Source: Bin87 sp965222895
GTDB taxonomy: Bacteria; Chloroflexota; Dehalococcoidia; Lucifugimonadales; UBA3495
Direction: 5' to 3'
Assembly (NCBI GenBank): GCA_965222895.1
Contig: CBDCVB010000001.1
Location: 930,001-994,000 of the forward strand
DNA: 64,000 bases
The notes under the pieces are model-generated. The model had not been told where the DNA came from. It did no database searches and worked only from the letters and a program-made list of their open reading frames with translations. Position numbers and translations under genes: made by a program. Below, one piece after another: positions 27,224 to 37,066 of the stretch. The number at the start of each line of letters is the position of its first letter. Within the stretch, counting starts at the first letter, position 1.

Positions 27224-28729
27224 CTAGTTGTTTCGTCCGTAGGCATCGGCGGCCCGAAGGACCGTTGCGTCATCCCCCGTGCGTCCCACCAACATCATGC
27301 CGATGGGCAGGCCATCGGATACCGCGCACGGCACCGAGATGGCCGGATGGCCGGTTACGTCGAAAGGACAGGTGTTAGGGATCATTTCCAGCGCCCGGTC
27401 GGTGTACTCCTGGCGACTGCAATCGGCAGGTGGAATGACCGTCGCCTTCATCGGCAGGGTGGGCATCACCAGCAGGTCATACTCGCTGAGCGCCTGGTCA
27501 TAAGCCTGGGTCAACGTTCGGGCCAGGTTTTGAGCCTTGGAGTAGTAGTGGCCGTGATACCTGTCCTGCATATATTGTCCCATCAAGACCACCAGTTTGG
27601 TGGTTTCCGACAGGTCATCGGCCCGGGTCTGCCTTCCGTGGGCATATACGTCCTGCAATCCGGTGGTGTAGTGGCCCTTCCAATTGGTGCCCATGCAGTT
27701 GCCGGCCACCATCAACATCGTAGCGCCCTCCACCGCGATGGCCCTCCAAATGTGAATTCCATCCAGGTGCCAAGGTATGGAAACCGTGCCCACCCTTGCC
27801 CCCATGCTCTCGAACGAGCGGGCCGCGTTTTCTACTGCCTGGTCCACGTCAGCTTCAGACTCCGCCATATTGAACCCTTCCCGTACGATGCCCAGGCGGA
27901 GCCCCGTCACGTCTCCGGTCAACGCCTGGGTATAAGATTGCCCGGACAGTCCGGCCTTCTGCCTGGGGTCCAGCCCGTCGGGGCCGGCGATTGCTTCCAG
28001 CAACAGCGCCACGTCGGCGGCGGTCCGCGCCATCGGCCCCGTGTGATCCAGGGTTAGTTCGATTGGGAAGACCCCCGTATAGGGGACCAGTCCGTAGGTT
28101 GGCTTGAGTCCGTAAATGCCGCACCAACTGGCCGGTATCCGAATCGACCCACCCTGGTCTCCGCCGATGGCCATGTCCACCTCTCCCGCCACGACCAACG
28201 CCGCGCTGCCGCTGGAGGAGCCCCCGGTGGTGCGCGTGTGGTCATGGGGGTTGCGCACCGGCCCGGTGTCCGACGTATGGCTGCCGCCGGAGAAGCACAG
28301 GCTTTCGCAGACCGCCTTACCCTGTACGGAGCCGCCGGCGTCCAGAATCCGGGTGATGATCGTAGCATCTACGTCCGGAACGTAGCCTTCGAGGACGCTG
28401 GTGCCGTTCATCATGGGAACGCCGGACACGCAGACGTTGTCCTTGATAGCCACGGTCTTGCCGGAGAGAATTCCGCCTTGAGGACCGGTTATGTCGCAAC
28501 GCCAGTACCAAGCCCCCAATGGGTTGTCTTCCGGTTGGGGTCGCGCCCCTGGGGACCGCGGGTATTTGACCGGCAAGCTGGGAGCGGTAAGCTGGTCCAA
28601 CCGGGCATACGAGTCCAGGATGGGCTGGCTCAACTCAATGTAGGACTCCACATCGGCCGAGGATGGATTCAGGTTGTAGGACTCTGCAATTCGGAAAAAC
28701 TCTTCGACGGTAGGACGTTTTACCACCAT
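27224..28729 (-). CDS. amidase-signature hydrolase
   Basis: This 501-residue amidase-signature enzyme hydrolyses carboxamides or related C-N bonds. The Ser-cisSer-Lys triad is visible: Lys96 in VAIKDNVCV, the cis-Ser in TGGSSSGSAA (around 170) and the nucleophilic Ser in GGDQGGSIRIPASWCG (around 195). An N-terminal helical domain precedes it (VKRPTVEEFFRIAESYNLN). GGAGGCAATAATC lies before ATG 28729, which is better than the longer frame to 28858. The specific substrate (amide, nitrile-derived amide or carbamate) is unknown. Confidence 0.92.
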   Translation of the reverse strand: MVVKRPTVEEFFRIAESYNLNPSSADVESYIELSQPILDSYARLDQLTAPSLPVKYPRSPGARPQPEDNPLGAWYWRCDITGPQGGILSGKTVAIKDNVCVSGVPMMNGTSVLEGYVPDVDATIITRILDAGGSVQGKAVCESLCFSGGSHTSDTGPVRNPHDHTRTTGGSSSGSAALVVAGEVDMAIGGDQGGSIRIPASWCGIYGLKPTYGLVPYTGVFPIELTLDHTGPMARTAADVALLLEAIAGPDGLDPRQKAGLSGQSYTQALTGDVTGLRLGIVREGFNMAESEADVDQAVENAARSFESMGARVGTVSIPWHLDGIHIWRAIAVEGATMLMVAGNCMGTNWKGHYTTGLQDVYAHGRQTRADDLSETTKLVVLMGQYMQDRYHGHYYSKAQNLARTLTQAYDQALSEYDLLVMPTLPMKATVIPPADCSRQEYTDRALEMIPNTCPFDVTGHPAISVPCAVSDGLPIGMMLVGRTGDDATVLRAADAYGRNN

Positions 28730-29319
28730 GATTATTGCCTCCGGTATTTGTCTGAAATCAGTTGCGGGAATCCGGTCGGTGTGGTTGCGGTGCCAGCCGG
28801 TAGTCGCTCTTGCCGTAACTGACCGCGCTGCTACCAAGCAAATCTCAGACCAATACATACAGTATGGGCTGGCAACTGCAGCAAACCCCGTCGCCCGCCC
28901 AACCTTCTACAGATGTGGCGGTGGGCATGGGTTCGTGGTAGACGAGGGAGATTCCAGCCAGTTTAATGACGCGCTCCTCACCTTTGTATTTGATAGGGCG
29001 CGCATCTTAAGCGGCAGCTGGTCTATCGCCTGATACTACCACGGCTGCTGCGGGTCTACGCAGGCCTTGGTTGGGTTACAAGACACAGGTAAATCTTTTT
29101 CCAATGGCGAAATCTCAACATATCGCCATCGAGGAGCAGCGTGAAGTGGCACGCCTTCATCACGACGCCTAGTTCGGTCAATCCGGCAACGCTGTTATCT
29201 GATACCATGCTGAGAAGACAGGTGCCCTTCTCGTTAGCCAATTGGCGCCGACCTTTTCGCTGATCATCCACAGCTGGATTCTGATAGAACCAAAAAATCC
29301 TTAACTCGGAGGCCCAAAA
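28730..29319. other. intergenic region between divergent amidase and gamma-glutamyltransferase genes
   Basis: I see no gene in this stretch. It must contain the promoters of both flanking genes. Short open frames lack recognisable motifs. Confidence 0.35.
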
Positions 29320-31080
29320 ATGCCAGTCAAAGGGACCACGCTAACCAGTTTTCGTCCATTGATGCAGGGCGTCAACGGAATGGTAGCAGCCAGCCATCCC
29401 AGCGCCGCCATGGCCGGCTTGGAAGTCCTGAAAAACGGTGGCAACGCCATTGACGCTGGAGTGGCCGTTGGCCTGGCGTTGAACGTGGTGCATGTCGATG
29501 ATTGCAGCTTCCTGGGCGTGGCGCCCACGGTCATATACCTGGCGGACCGCAAGGAAGTTGTCACCGTTGACGGGCTCGGGGTCTGGCCCAGGGCCGCGTC
29601 GGTCGAGTACTTCCAGAAAAACCACGGCGGAAAGATTCCAACCGGCGTTCTCTCCTCGTTGACGCCGGCCGCTGCCGATTCGTGGCTAACGTCTCTGTCC
29701 AAGTTTGGCACGATGACCTTCGGACAGGTGGCGACCGCGGCCATCGACCTGGCTGGAAACGGTTTCCCCATGTTCCGTTATCTGGCCGGCCGGTTCAAGA
29801 CCGCCTTCGACCAGTACAACGCCCACCCGTCAACCGCCGAGGTTTACCTGCCAGGTGGCCGCGCCCCCAAACAGGGCGAAATGTTCTATCAAAAAGACCT
29901 GGCTACCACCTTGTCCAAAATCGCGGACGTGGAGGCTTCCAGCGTCGGGAAAGGCCGGGAGGCCGCGCTCAAGGCGGCCAGAGACTACATTTACACCGGC
30001 GAACTGGGCCACAAGATTGCCGCATTCAACCGGGAGATGGGGGGACTCCTCACCGAGGAAGACCTGGCCCAGTATCATGTCCAGGTGGGTCCGCCCGTGA
30101 CGGTGAATTACAAGGGCTACGACGTCTACAGTACCGGCCCGTGGGGCCAAGGGCCGACGTTCCCCCAAGCCCTCAAGATTCTGGAGGGGTACGACCTGGC
30201 GTCTATGGGCCACAATTCCGCCGAGTACATCCATACGGTGAGCCAGGCCTTGAATTTGGCCTTTGCCGACCGGGAGCAGTACGTGGGAGACCCGGATTTC
30301 GTGGACGTGCCAATCAATGAAATGCTGGCGGAGGAATACCTGATCAAGCGCCGTTCCCTGATCGACCCTGACCTGGCCTGGCCGGGCACGCCCCCCGCGG
30401 GAGACCCCCGAAACGGGAGGGCGACTGTCGAAGGTGCCCCTCAGTCCCCCAGAGAGGCGCGGGTTCCGGTTGGCACCGCCGGAGTCAGCGGTGGCGGGAC
30501 TTCTTATTTCGCCGTAATCGACCGCGATGGCAACATCTTCTCCTGCACCCCCAGCGAGGGCACCAAAAACGGCGGGCCGATAATTCCGGGCACCGGCCTG
30601 GCGTTTTCATTGCGCGGCTCTCAGTCCAAGTTGACCGAAGGCCATCCTGCGTCGGTCGCAGGGGGCAAGCGGCCCAGGCTCACTCCCGCACCTGCTCTGG
30701 TGTTGCGCGACGGCGAGCCCGTCATGGCCCTTGGCGCCCACGGCGGCGACCATATCCCGCAAGGCACTCTGCAACTGCTGTTGAACGTCCTGGAATTTGG
30801 CCGCGACCCTCAAGAGGCCGTGGAGGAGCCGCGCTTCTACAGCTACAACTTCCCCAGTTCCAACTGGGCGTCGAAATATGAGCCGGGGATGCTGCGGTTG
30901 GAAGGCCGTATTGCCGATAAAGTGGCCGAGACATTAAGGCGGAAGGGCCACACGATAGAACAATACCCAGATTGGTGGGAGGGTTCAGCCTTATACTGTG
31001 TCATCACCCGCAACCCGGAGACCAAGGTGCTGCAGGGCGGAGCAGACCCGCGGTGCGAGGCCTACGCCGTAGGTTTCTAG
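29320..31080 (+). CDS. gamma-glutamyltransferase/acylase-family Ntn hydrolase
   Basis: This 586-residue protein matches the single-chain precursor length of the family. The autoprocessing and catalytic Thr is Thr394 in SGGGTSYFAVIDRDGN, so self-cleavage would give a large subunit of 393 residues and a small subunit of 193. Other blocks are GMVAASHPSAAMAGLEVLKNGGNAIDA near the N-terminus and GAHGGDHIPQGTLQLLLN near the C-terminus. No export signal is obvious. It may hydrolyse gamma-glutamyl amides or act as a cephalosporin-acylase-like amidase. GGAGG lies upstream of ATG 29320. Confidence 0.92.
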   Translation: MPVKGTTLTSFRPLMQGVNGMVAASHPSAAMAGLEVLKNGGNAIDAGVAVGLALNVVHVDDCSFLGVAPTVIYLADRKEVVTVDGLGVWPRAASVEYFQKNHGGKIPTGVLSSLTPAAADSWLTSLSKFGTMTFGQVATAAIDLAGNGFPMFRYLAGRFKTAFDQYNAHPSTAEVYLPGGRAPKQGEMFYQKDLATTLSKIADVEASSVGKGREAALKAARDYIYTGELGHKIAAFNREMGGLLTEEDLAQYHVQVGPPVTVNYKGYDVYSTGPWGQGPTFPQALKILEGYDLASMGHNSAEYIHTVSQALNLAFADREQYVGDPDFVDVPINEMLAEEYLIKRRSLIDPDLAWPGTPPAGDPRNGRATVEGAPQSPREARVPVGTAGVSGGGTSYFAVIDRDGNIFSCTPSEGTKNGGPIIPGTGLAFSLRGSQSKLTEGHPASVAGGKRPRLTPAPALVLRDGEPVMALGAHGGDHIPQGTLQLLLNVLEFGRDPQEAVEEPRFYSYNFPSSNWASKYEPGMLRLEGRIADKVAETLRRKGHTIEQYPDWWEGSALYCVITRNPETKVLQGGADPRCEAYAVGF

Positions 31081-31157
31081 TCCCGGCGTAAATACTGACG
31101 ATCAGCCGAGGAGGTCGCCAAACCGGACACCACGATCCAGCAACCCGCCGCCGTCAG

Positions 31158-31194
31158 TTGATTCACCCTTGTCGGATTAAATCCCAACTTTCGC
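31158..31194. repeat. short dispersed repeat, copy 2
   Basis: TTGATTCACCCTTGTCGGAT and the following bases match the repeat at 9790-9826. No transposase remains nearby, so this is a solo remnant between two genes. Confidence 0.5.
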
Positions 31195-31243
31195 ACCCAA
31201 GGAAACCGTAAACCGAACTTGCGAGTTGTTGGTGGACCTCTGA

Positions 31244-32755
31244 TCAGCTTGCCGGCGTTGGTCGAGGCATTCGACGCGGCGGGTTCTGTACTTCCTGCAA
31301 GCTAGTCAGATCCAAGGGCGGCATATCTACTTGAATGAACTCCTGTACGCCATTGGCCAGCTCATTGTAGCTTTCAAACCAGGCCCGCAACCGGCCACGC
31401 CATGCCTCCAGACCACCACTGGCGTGGAGCTCGAAAACTGCCTCCCGCCCGTCTAAACCAGAGGAGACTTGGTCCCAGGCAAGCTGCAGGAGCGCCGCTC
31501 GTTGCAGTGCAGTGTAGCCGCCCCCGCCAAAGGCGTCTTCCAGTTCGGCGGCCATCTCCGGGTCTGCGAAGTCGGTGTCGGCCGGGGCATTGACCAACGA
31601 CGATCCGGGAAGGCCGCGCAGGATTTCAGACATTCGCTGGCGGACTTTTAGGGTGTTTAGTCCCGCAGCGGCAACATGGATCTGGTTGGGCAGGGCGTGG
31701 CCGCTCTCGGTCGTCTCCGGGTCCAGCTCCGCCGCTGCCATGCAGGTGCGAGTGGTCTGGACGTTAACGGTCAGTTCGGCCAGCTGCTCAATGGTCTGGG
31801 GATTTTCCTTGAGGCCCATGACCTCAGCTAAGGCAAGCGCTATACCCAGTGTCAACTCAGCCTTGGCGAGCCAACCGTAACTATGATGCCAAAGCAGCCA
31901 GGAAATCAGCGAATGGCGCCGAGGTCGGTCATTGCGCTCCCCGGTAAATACACGAGCGTGAGGAATGAAAACGTTCTCCATCCAGACCATGGAATCCAGT
32001 TCATCAAACCGGCTGCTCAATGGTGACAGGAATGGATTCATATGCCTGGCAACGAGTCGGCGGGTCACAACTCGGATGCCGTCGCTGTTCACTGGCACGA
32101 TGAACCACAGCAACCTCCCGCTGCCCGGTGGCAACTCATCCCTGCTGGTGATCAGCAGGTCCTCCGCGAACGGTGTACTGGTGTGCATCTGGATCTTTCC
32201 ACTCACGACGATACCTTCAGCGGATTCGCTAACCAGACGGAGTGCCGCGCGTTCGCTCTCAGCCTGGCGGAGGCGTGTTCCAATTAAGGGACCACCACCG
32301 GCGAAGGTCAAAAACCTGCCGCTGTTAGCCAGAGATTTCAGATACGCCTCGGCTGCCTCAATCTCCTCGGGGGAGTTGTTCAGCCGCTTTAGAACGTTCA
32401 GCATCCCGAGGGCTATCAAAGCTCCATAGCCTGGGGTGTGAGTCATGTTGCCGCCGGTCAAGAAATGCACCGCGCTAATGGCTTTCCCCAGGCTTTTCAA
32501 ATCGGTGGACGTCTTCGGAGCAGTGAGCGCAAGAGGATATCGCTGGCCGTTTCCATCAGGCCCGGTCAGAAGGGTGTCCTGCCAGGCGGGGTCGAAGTGG
32601 CGGTCATACCACGCGGCGTACTCATCCACCATGGCCGACGTCGCCGGGTGGGTCGTGACGTCTGCCACGGCGCCTTCCCCAACCACCCACACGTTGCGTC
32701 CATCGCGTAAACTCTCTCTGTAATCAGCCCCGGTCCGCATGTTCGCACCATCCAC
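31244..32755 (-). CDS. HpaB-family flavin-dependent monooxygenase
   Basis: This 503-residue protein belongs to the 4-hydroxyphenylacetate 3-hydroxylase oxygenase (acyl-CoA-dehydrogenase-fold) family. It starts MRTGADYRESLRDGRNVWVVGEG...VTTHPATSAMVDEYAAWYD, the characteristic opening. These enzymes use FADH2 supplied by a separate reductase to hydroxylate phenols; no reductase gene is nearby. ATG 32740 (start of MRTGADY) aligns better with the family than ATG 32755, and neither has a clear ribosome-binding site. It could take part in aromatic catabolism. Confidence 0.87.
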   Translation of the reverse strand: MDGANMRTGADYRESLRDGRNVWVVGEGAVADVTTHPATSAMVDEYAAWYDRHFDPAWQDTLLTGPDGNGQRYPLALTAPKTSTDLKSLGKAISAVHFLTGGNMTHTPGYGALIALGMLNVLKRLNNSPEEIEAAEAYLKSLANSGRFLTFAGGGPLIGTRLRQAESERAALRLVSESAEGIVVSGKIQMHTSTPFAEDLLITSRDELPPGSGRLLWFIVPVNSDGIRVVTRRLVARHMNPFLSPLSSRFDELDSMVWMENVFIPHARVFTGERNDRPRRHSLISWLLWHHSYGWLAKAELTLGIALALAEVMGLKENPQTIEQLAELTVNVQTTRTCMAAAELDPETTESGHALPNQIHVAAAGLNTLKVRQRMSEILRGLPGSSLVNAPADTDFADPEMAAELEDAFGGGGYTALQRAALLQLAWDQVSSGLDGREAVFELHASGGLEAWRGRLRAWFESYNELANGVQEFIQVDMPPLDLTSLQEVQNPPRRMPRPTPAS

Positions 32756-32852
32756 AAGATGACTGGGCCCATTCTACACCGGGAACTTGACACAGCTGTG
32801 GAGGGCATCAGGTGCATCGGGTGAAAACATTTCGATCGAGGGAGCCAGGTGG

Positions 32853-32966
32853 CTCACGCGTACCCAGTTTGTCATCGCTAGAAGCGGAGCGACGTGGCGA
32901 TCTCGTTCCGGTAGCGATAATTGTTGCCCCGCCGAGATTGCCGCGCTCCGCCTGTGATGGCATGAG
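32853..32966. repeat. dispersed palindromic element, family A, degenerate copy
   Basis: It begins CTCACGCGTACCCAGTTTGT as in the copy at 14801, with GCGGAGCGACGTGGC inside and a complementary GCCGCGCTCCGCC arm. The right outer end has decayed to CATGAG. Confidence 0.6.
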
Positions 32967-33053
32967 TAGAAGAACCGAAAGGACTTAACCACTACTCCGG
33001 CCAGGTCGAGTTCATAGTGGCAGATAGTTCCGATGTCGTGTGTGCCTGGCGGC

Positions 33054-34397
33054 TCAGCCTTTGTGCACCGCCACCTGGCCCAGCACACCCATCAACTGCC
33101 CCACGTCGTCAAGGCCCTCCAGGTTCTCCAGCATCTCCAGCACGCGCTCGGTGTCAGCTTGGGAGAGGGCGCGACGGAAGCAGTCGCGTACCTTTTCCAG
33201 GCGCTGATCCCGGGACATGGGGTTGCCCGCCGACCCGCGGAAGGCGGCGCATTCGGCGCTGACCGTAGTCCCGTCTTTGAGCAAAGCGGTGGCGAGCGTG
33301 GCGCCCGATTCGGGGCCTTCCGGTTCCACCCGGATGCGACCCAGCATTTCATCCATATCTGGCAAGAAGCGGCGGGCGTCGGTGAAAGTGTCGATACCCA
33401 CCTGGCCGTCCAGCAGGGCAGCGGCGGCACAGTATTCCACGCTAAACTTGCCGTCCAGGCCGCTGCGGGGCGCCGGCCCCGAATGGCCCCGTCCCCGGCG
33501 GTGAATGGTCACCTGCTCGATGTTGTCGGGGTCGAGGCCGTTTTGCTCGCGTAGGTTCAGCGCCGCCTCGATGGCGTTCTGCATATAGACCTGGGCGGGG
33601 AACCGCTTGATGTCAAAGCCCGGGTCGAGCAGCCGCCACGACACCCCCAGGCCGCCGGTGGCCACGTCCCAGTTAAAGTCGCCCCCGAACAGGGCAGCCG
33701 CGTAACCCACGGGAGATTCCAGAGCCTCCTCGCTGGCGGTGTAGCCCATGCCGGCCAGGATGGCCGCCTCGGCGCCCATGCGGGCGGCGTTGCCCGGGTG
33801 GGTGGACTTGACCATGGTGCCCGTGTTGGCGGTGAGGCCGCCGGTGCGAGAGGCGGCAATGCCCAGGGCCATCAGGGTTTGATCCATGTCCAGGCCCAGG
33901 GTCTTGGCTGCTGCTGCCGCGCCGCCCAGGGGACCAACCAGGCCCGGCGGATGATAGGCGGGAGCGGTGGCCGGCGCTGAAGCGGCCCGCAACCGCCCCT
34001 GGATTTCCCAGCCCAACACGTAGGCGGTGATGACTCGCTCACCTGGGGCGTGGTGGTGTTCCGCCAGCGCTAAGGCCGACGGCAGACACGATGAGGTGCC
34101 GTGGGTGGGCGGAAACCCCTGGATCTCGTAGTCCAGGCAGTGGCCGAAGACCCCGTTCGCGAAGGCGGCGGCCGGCGGGTTGGTTTTGTAGCCCCAACCA
34201 ACCACCGAGGCCTGCGACGAGCCGCCGGCGTCCCGCACGTAGCGGCCGATGATGTCGGCCAGTTCCTGGACCGAACCCGCAACCATATTGGCCACGCCGT
34301 CCAGGATGGCAATTTTGGCCGCTTCCACCACCGGAGGCGGTAGGTTTTCAAAGTCGGTGTCGGCAATAAATTGGGCCAGGGTTCGGGTTGTGCTCAT
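33054..34397 (-). CDS. MmgE/PrpD-family protein
   Basis: This 447-residue protein resembles 2-methylcitrate dehydratase/cis-aconitate decarboxylase. Typical blocks are TLAQFIADTDFENLPPPVVEAAKIAILDG at the N-terminus, ANGVFGHCLDYEIQGFPPTHG, KSTHPGNAARMGAEAAILAG and RFPAQVYMQNAIEAAL. It probably dehydrates or decarboxylates a tricarboxylic or similar acid. GAGGTAGG precedes ATG 34397. The propionate-cycle partners prpB and prpC are not in the window, so methylcitrate metabolism is not established. Confidence 0.88.
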   Translation of the reverse strand: MSTTRTLAQFIADTDFENLPPPVVEAAKIAILDGVANMVAGSVQELADIIGRYVRDAGGSSQASVVGWGYKTNPPAAAFANGVFGHCLDYEIQGFPPTHGTSSCLPSALALAEHHHAPGERVITAYVLGWEIQGRLRAASAPATAPAYHPPGLVGPLGGAAAAAKTLGLDMDQTLMALGIAASRTGGLTANTGTMVKSTHPGNAARMGAEAAILAGMGYTASEEALESPVGYAAALFGGDFNWDVATGGLGVSWRLLDPGFDIKRFPAQVYMQNAIEAALNLREQNGLDPDNIEQVTIHRRGRGHSGPAPRSGLDGKFSVEYCAAAALLDGQVGIDTFTDARRFLPDMDEMLGRIRVEPEGPESGATLATALLKDGTTVSAECAAFRGSAGNPMSRDQRLEKVRDCFRRALSQADTERVLEMLENLEGLDDVGQLMGVLGQVAVHKG

Positions 34398-34503
34398 GGG
34401 TTACCTACCTCACCGGTTGCCGGGATAACGTCAAAGCAGGAAGTGTTACTCAGGAAGTTTTACTACGGTATGTTGACGAATACCGTCATTCCCGACACGA
34501 ATA

Positions 34504-34608
34504 CCGTCATTCCCGCGGAAGCGGGAATCCAGTGGCCGAAATCGGCAATCACGGTTCTGATTCTTTCATCATACCCTCTCTGGACTCCTGCTTGCCCGGG
34601 AATGACGG
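34504..34608. repeat. dispersed palindromic repeat, family B
   Basis: The arms CCGTCATTCCCGCGGAAGCG and its near complement ending CCCGGGAATGACGG lie about 50 bp apart, preceded by an extra half copy from about 34486. A related copy is at 41266-41366. Confidence 0.65.
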
Positions 34609-34640
34609 ATTAGTTTGCTATACGGGGTTGCTCCAACGCG

Positions 34641-34671
34641 TTGCACCAATACATGGAATGCGGGCTATAAT
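34641..34671 (+). promoter_or_regulatory. candidate sigma-70-type promoter
   Basis: TTGCAC (34641-34646) and TATAAT (34666-34671) are separated by 19 bp, placing transcription start near 34679. This argues that the VOC gene downstream starts at TTG 34700 and not at ATG 34670, which overlaps the -10 box. Confidence 0.55.
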
Positions 34672-34699
34672 GTGCCAATACCAGTTTGGGGGTGCTCCT

Positions 34700-35110
34700 T
34701 TGGCTAAAATCAAGCACATTGCCATCACCTGCGAGGATCCGGATGCGGTGGCAAAGTTCTACAAGGAAGGCTTCGACCTCTTTGAGGTCGCCCGTAACGC
34801 CCGACAGATCCAGCTTTCCGACGGCGACATCAACCTGACCATCCTCAAGTGGAAGACCGACGAGGACGCCGACGTTGGCCCCAATGGCGAGAATTACAGC
34901 GGTATCCACCACATCGGATTCCAGGTCGACAGCCTGGAGGATACCGGAGCCAGGCTCCGGGAGATTCACGGACAGGAGATTGTCCGACGTCAAGCAGCAG
35001 GGGACGGCGAACCTCGTCCGCCGCGCGCCGAGGAGAAGTGGTCTGGTCCCAACGGGCAGGTTCTGGATATATCGGAGCCGGGGTGGCTCTACAAATTGCC
35101 CTTGGATTAG
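34700..35110 (+). CDS. VOC-family protein
   Basis: This 136-residue vicinal-oxygen-chelate protein begins (TTG)AKIKHIAITCEDPDAVAKFYKEGFDLFEV and has a second module NYSGIHHIGFQVDSLEDTGARL ending GPNGQVLDISEPGW. Possible metal ligands are His in IKHIAI and HH in GIHHIG. GGGGGTG precedes TTG 34700. The promoter position supports this start; ATG 34670 would add ten residues. A second VOC gene follows after 28 bp, so the two probably form an operon and may make a heterodimer or act on related substrates. Confidence 0.8.
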   Translation: MAKIKHIAITCEDPDAVAKFYKEGFDLFEVARNARQIQLSDGDINLTILKWKTDEDADVGPNGENYSGIHHIGFQVDSLEDTGARLREIHGQEIVRRQAAGDGEPRPPRAEEKWSGPNGQVLDISEPGWLYKLPLD

Positions 35111-35138
35111 GAAACTATCTGGGGGGGAGGCGAACGTT

Positions 35139-35585
35139 ATGGAAGCAACTTGCGTTACCCACATCGGAATCTGTGTCAGCGACATGGACCGGTCGCTGGC
35201 ATTCTATCGGGACATACTGGGAATGACGGTGCTGGGCGACCGCATGACCGATCCCACCGAAGGAGGACGCCTGCACAACTATCGACGCCAGCGCCAGGCC
35301 CGCCGCTGGGTCAGCCTTGCCTACGGAGCTGGGGCCACACCTACGCTGACGCTCACCAGCCATCCCGGCGATGAGCCCGATGGGCAACCCATCAAACTGG
35401 ACATGGTCGGCATCAGCCATATCTCCTTCGGAGTCGCCGATGTGAAAGCGCTAACCGGGGAACTGCTCAAAAAGGGTGTTGAACTGGCCGGCCCCATTGA
35501 GTCCTTTACCTGCCCCGATGGAGACATCCGCAGCATCTACGTATACGACCCTGATGGCATCCTGGTCCAGTTCAATACGCCGTAG
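35139..35585 (+). CDS. VOC-family protein, second of a pair
   Basis: This 148-residue protein starts MEATCVTHIGICVSDMDRSLAFYRDILGMTVLGD and has a second module KLDMVGISHISFGVADVKALTGELL ending YVYDPDGILVQFNTP. Candidate metal ligands are His in THIGIC, His in ISHISF and the terminal segment LVQF. GGGGGGAGG lies nine bases before ATG 35139. It resembles glyoxalase, epimerase or extradiol-dioxygenase-type members, and the activity is not determinable. Confidence 0.87.
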   Translation: MEATCVTHIGICVSDMDRSLAFYRDILGMTVLGDRMTDPTEGGRLHNYRRQRQARRWVSLAYGAGATPTLTLTSHPGDEPDGQPIKLDMVGISHISFGVADVKALTGELLKKGVELAGPIESFTCPDGDIRSIYVYDPDGILVQFNTP

Positions 35586-35634
35586 CAGCCGATACGTCGT
35601 CTTTCGCCAATCATCGGCATCCTATATCGGCGAA

Positions 35635-35660
35635 ACGCCCGGGAAACTTTTCCCGGGCGT
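35635..35660. terminator. strong hairpin between convergent genes
   Basis: A 12-bp perfect stem, ACGCCCGGGAAA paired with TTTCCCGGGCGT, lies between the VOC pair (plus) and the CapA-like gene (minus). There is no T tract, so it may be a bidirectional RNA-end or a rho-assisted terminator. Confidence 0.5.
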
Positions 35661-35695
35661 GCGAAGGGCAAACCCGTTCTCCTAAACCTGTCCCT

Positions 35696-37066
35696 CTAAA
35701 CCCGTATCACCCCCACCACATCCCCGTTCGCTTCCTCGATGGCAATCTCAGTGCCGAAGGGTCGGGAAACCTCCTGCAGCCACTGCAAGGTTTGGCGGGC
35801 TATGGGTTCTTCCGCCAGCACCGGGCGGCCTCGCTGGGGAATGGGACGGCCAAAGCCCATATCGATGGGGTGCAGGATAACCTCTTTCAGGTCGCCGCCG
35901 GCGTAGTTGCACACCGCCACCACGCTCTGCCAGAACGCCGGGTCGGCGGCAAAGGCGCGAGTCCCGCCGCCGGAGCGGGTGTCCAGGTAATCGCCGGGGG
36001 TGTTGTTGAAGTCCAGCCCGAAACGGCGGTAAGCCTCGTGGGGTAGCCACAGGACGCTTTCATTCTGGAAGACGAAGTTGCCCAGGCTGTAGAAAATGGG
36101 CCGATTCTTATAAATCTCGATGCCCCGCAGGAAGTGAGGACCATGGCCTACGAAGGCGGCGCAGCCCTGGTCGATGGTCCAGCGGGCAAAGTCCACCAGG
36201 AAGTCCGGCGGCGACACGCGGGAATGGCCGTGGAAGTCGCCATCGGGCCCGCTCTCGTGGCAGTGGACCCCATAGACCTGCCAGTCCGACTGCTTCTGCG
36301 CTCCCCGGATCCAGTTGCCGATGCCCAGCCGGTCATCCTCGTTCAGAGCGGTGCGGACGGCGAACTCCTCGTCCAGGATGAACTTGTGGTCCAGGAAATC
36401 TATTTCGGCGCCGTCGTCCGGCGCATCATCGTGGCCCCGGAAGCCGAAGTGGCGGTAGAAGGCGTGCTCCTCCTCGTACCCCAGCTCCAGGTTGGCCCGG
36501 TGCAGGGCGTCGAACACGTCCTGCTGCACGTGGTGAGTAATGTCGTGGCGCAAGGCATTGACCCCCGGGCGACCGGCGAAATCGGGGCGGCCGGCGCCGG
36601 CCCGCGACTGCTCACTGAAGGTGCTGGTGGCGCCCATCACTGCCACCCGGCCCCGGGCCGAGTCTACGTAAGTGGGAGAACGGGCCTCGTCCAGGTTGTG
36701 GCCGCCGCCGGCGTAGGCCAGGTCGATCTCCCGGCAGTGCTCCAGAGTAGTCAGGAAACCGCCCTCGGAAAAGTCGAAGGAGTGGTTGTTGGCGGTGGTC
36801 ACGGCGTCGATGCCCATCCACTTCAGCTCATCCAGATTGCGGGGGTCGGACCGGGTATAGGTGGCGCTGCTCCACTGCCAGCTGCTCTCGTAGTCGTGGA
36901 ACAGCATCTCCAGATTGACCAGGGACACGTCGGCTCCCCGGAGAATGTCCACGAGCTTGAGGAAACGGGGCTCCTGAAAGGCCCGCATCCGGCGGGTAAT
37001 CATGGCGTCGCCGCCCACGGCAATGGAAATATCGCGGTGCTCGGCATCGTAAATCGTTGTAGTCAT
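35696..37066 (-). CDS. CapA-family metallophosphoesterase-like protein
   Basis: This 456-residue protein resembles the poly-gamma-glutamate synthesis protein CapA/PgsA domain, which has a calcineurin-like fold. Motifs are AVGGDAMITRRM near the N-terminus, SLVNLEMLFHDYES, TTANNHSFDFSEGG (NNH metal-binding core), VYGVHCHESG and FVGHGPHFLRGIEIYKNRPIFYSLGNFVFQ. The order and the NNH and GHGPH motifs are typical. No transmembrane anchor is seen and capB/capC genes are absent, so polyglutamate synthesis is not implied. GAGGAGGTGAC precedes ATG 37066. Confidence 0.88.
   Translation of the reverse strand: MTTTIYDAEHRDISIAVGGDAMITRRMRAFQEPRFLKLVDILRGADVSLVNLEMLFHDYESSWQWSSATYTRSDPRNLDELKWMGIDAVTTANNHSFDFSEGGFLTTLEHCREIDLAYAGGGHNLDEARSPTYVDSARGRVAVMGATSTFSEQSRAGAGRPDFAGRPGVNALRHDITHHVQQDVFDALHRANLELGYEEEHAFYRHFGFRGHDDAPDDGAEIDFLDHKFILDEEFAVRTALNEDDRLGIGNWIRGAQKQSDWQVYGVHCHESGPDGDFHGHSRVSPPDFLVDFARWTIDQGCAAFVGHGPHFLRGIEIYKNRPIFYSLGNFVFQNESVLWLPHEAYRRFGLDFNNTPGDYLDTRSGGGTRAFAADPAFWQSVVAVCNYAGGDLKEVILHPIDMGFGRPIPQRGRPVLAEEPIARQTLQWLQEVSRPFGTEIAIEEANGDVVGVIRV

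Noticed and set aside
27011..28057. 348-codon plus-strand frame over the amidase
   Set aside because: Antisense to the catalytic core of the amidase; no recognisable domain.
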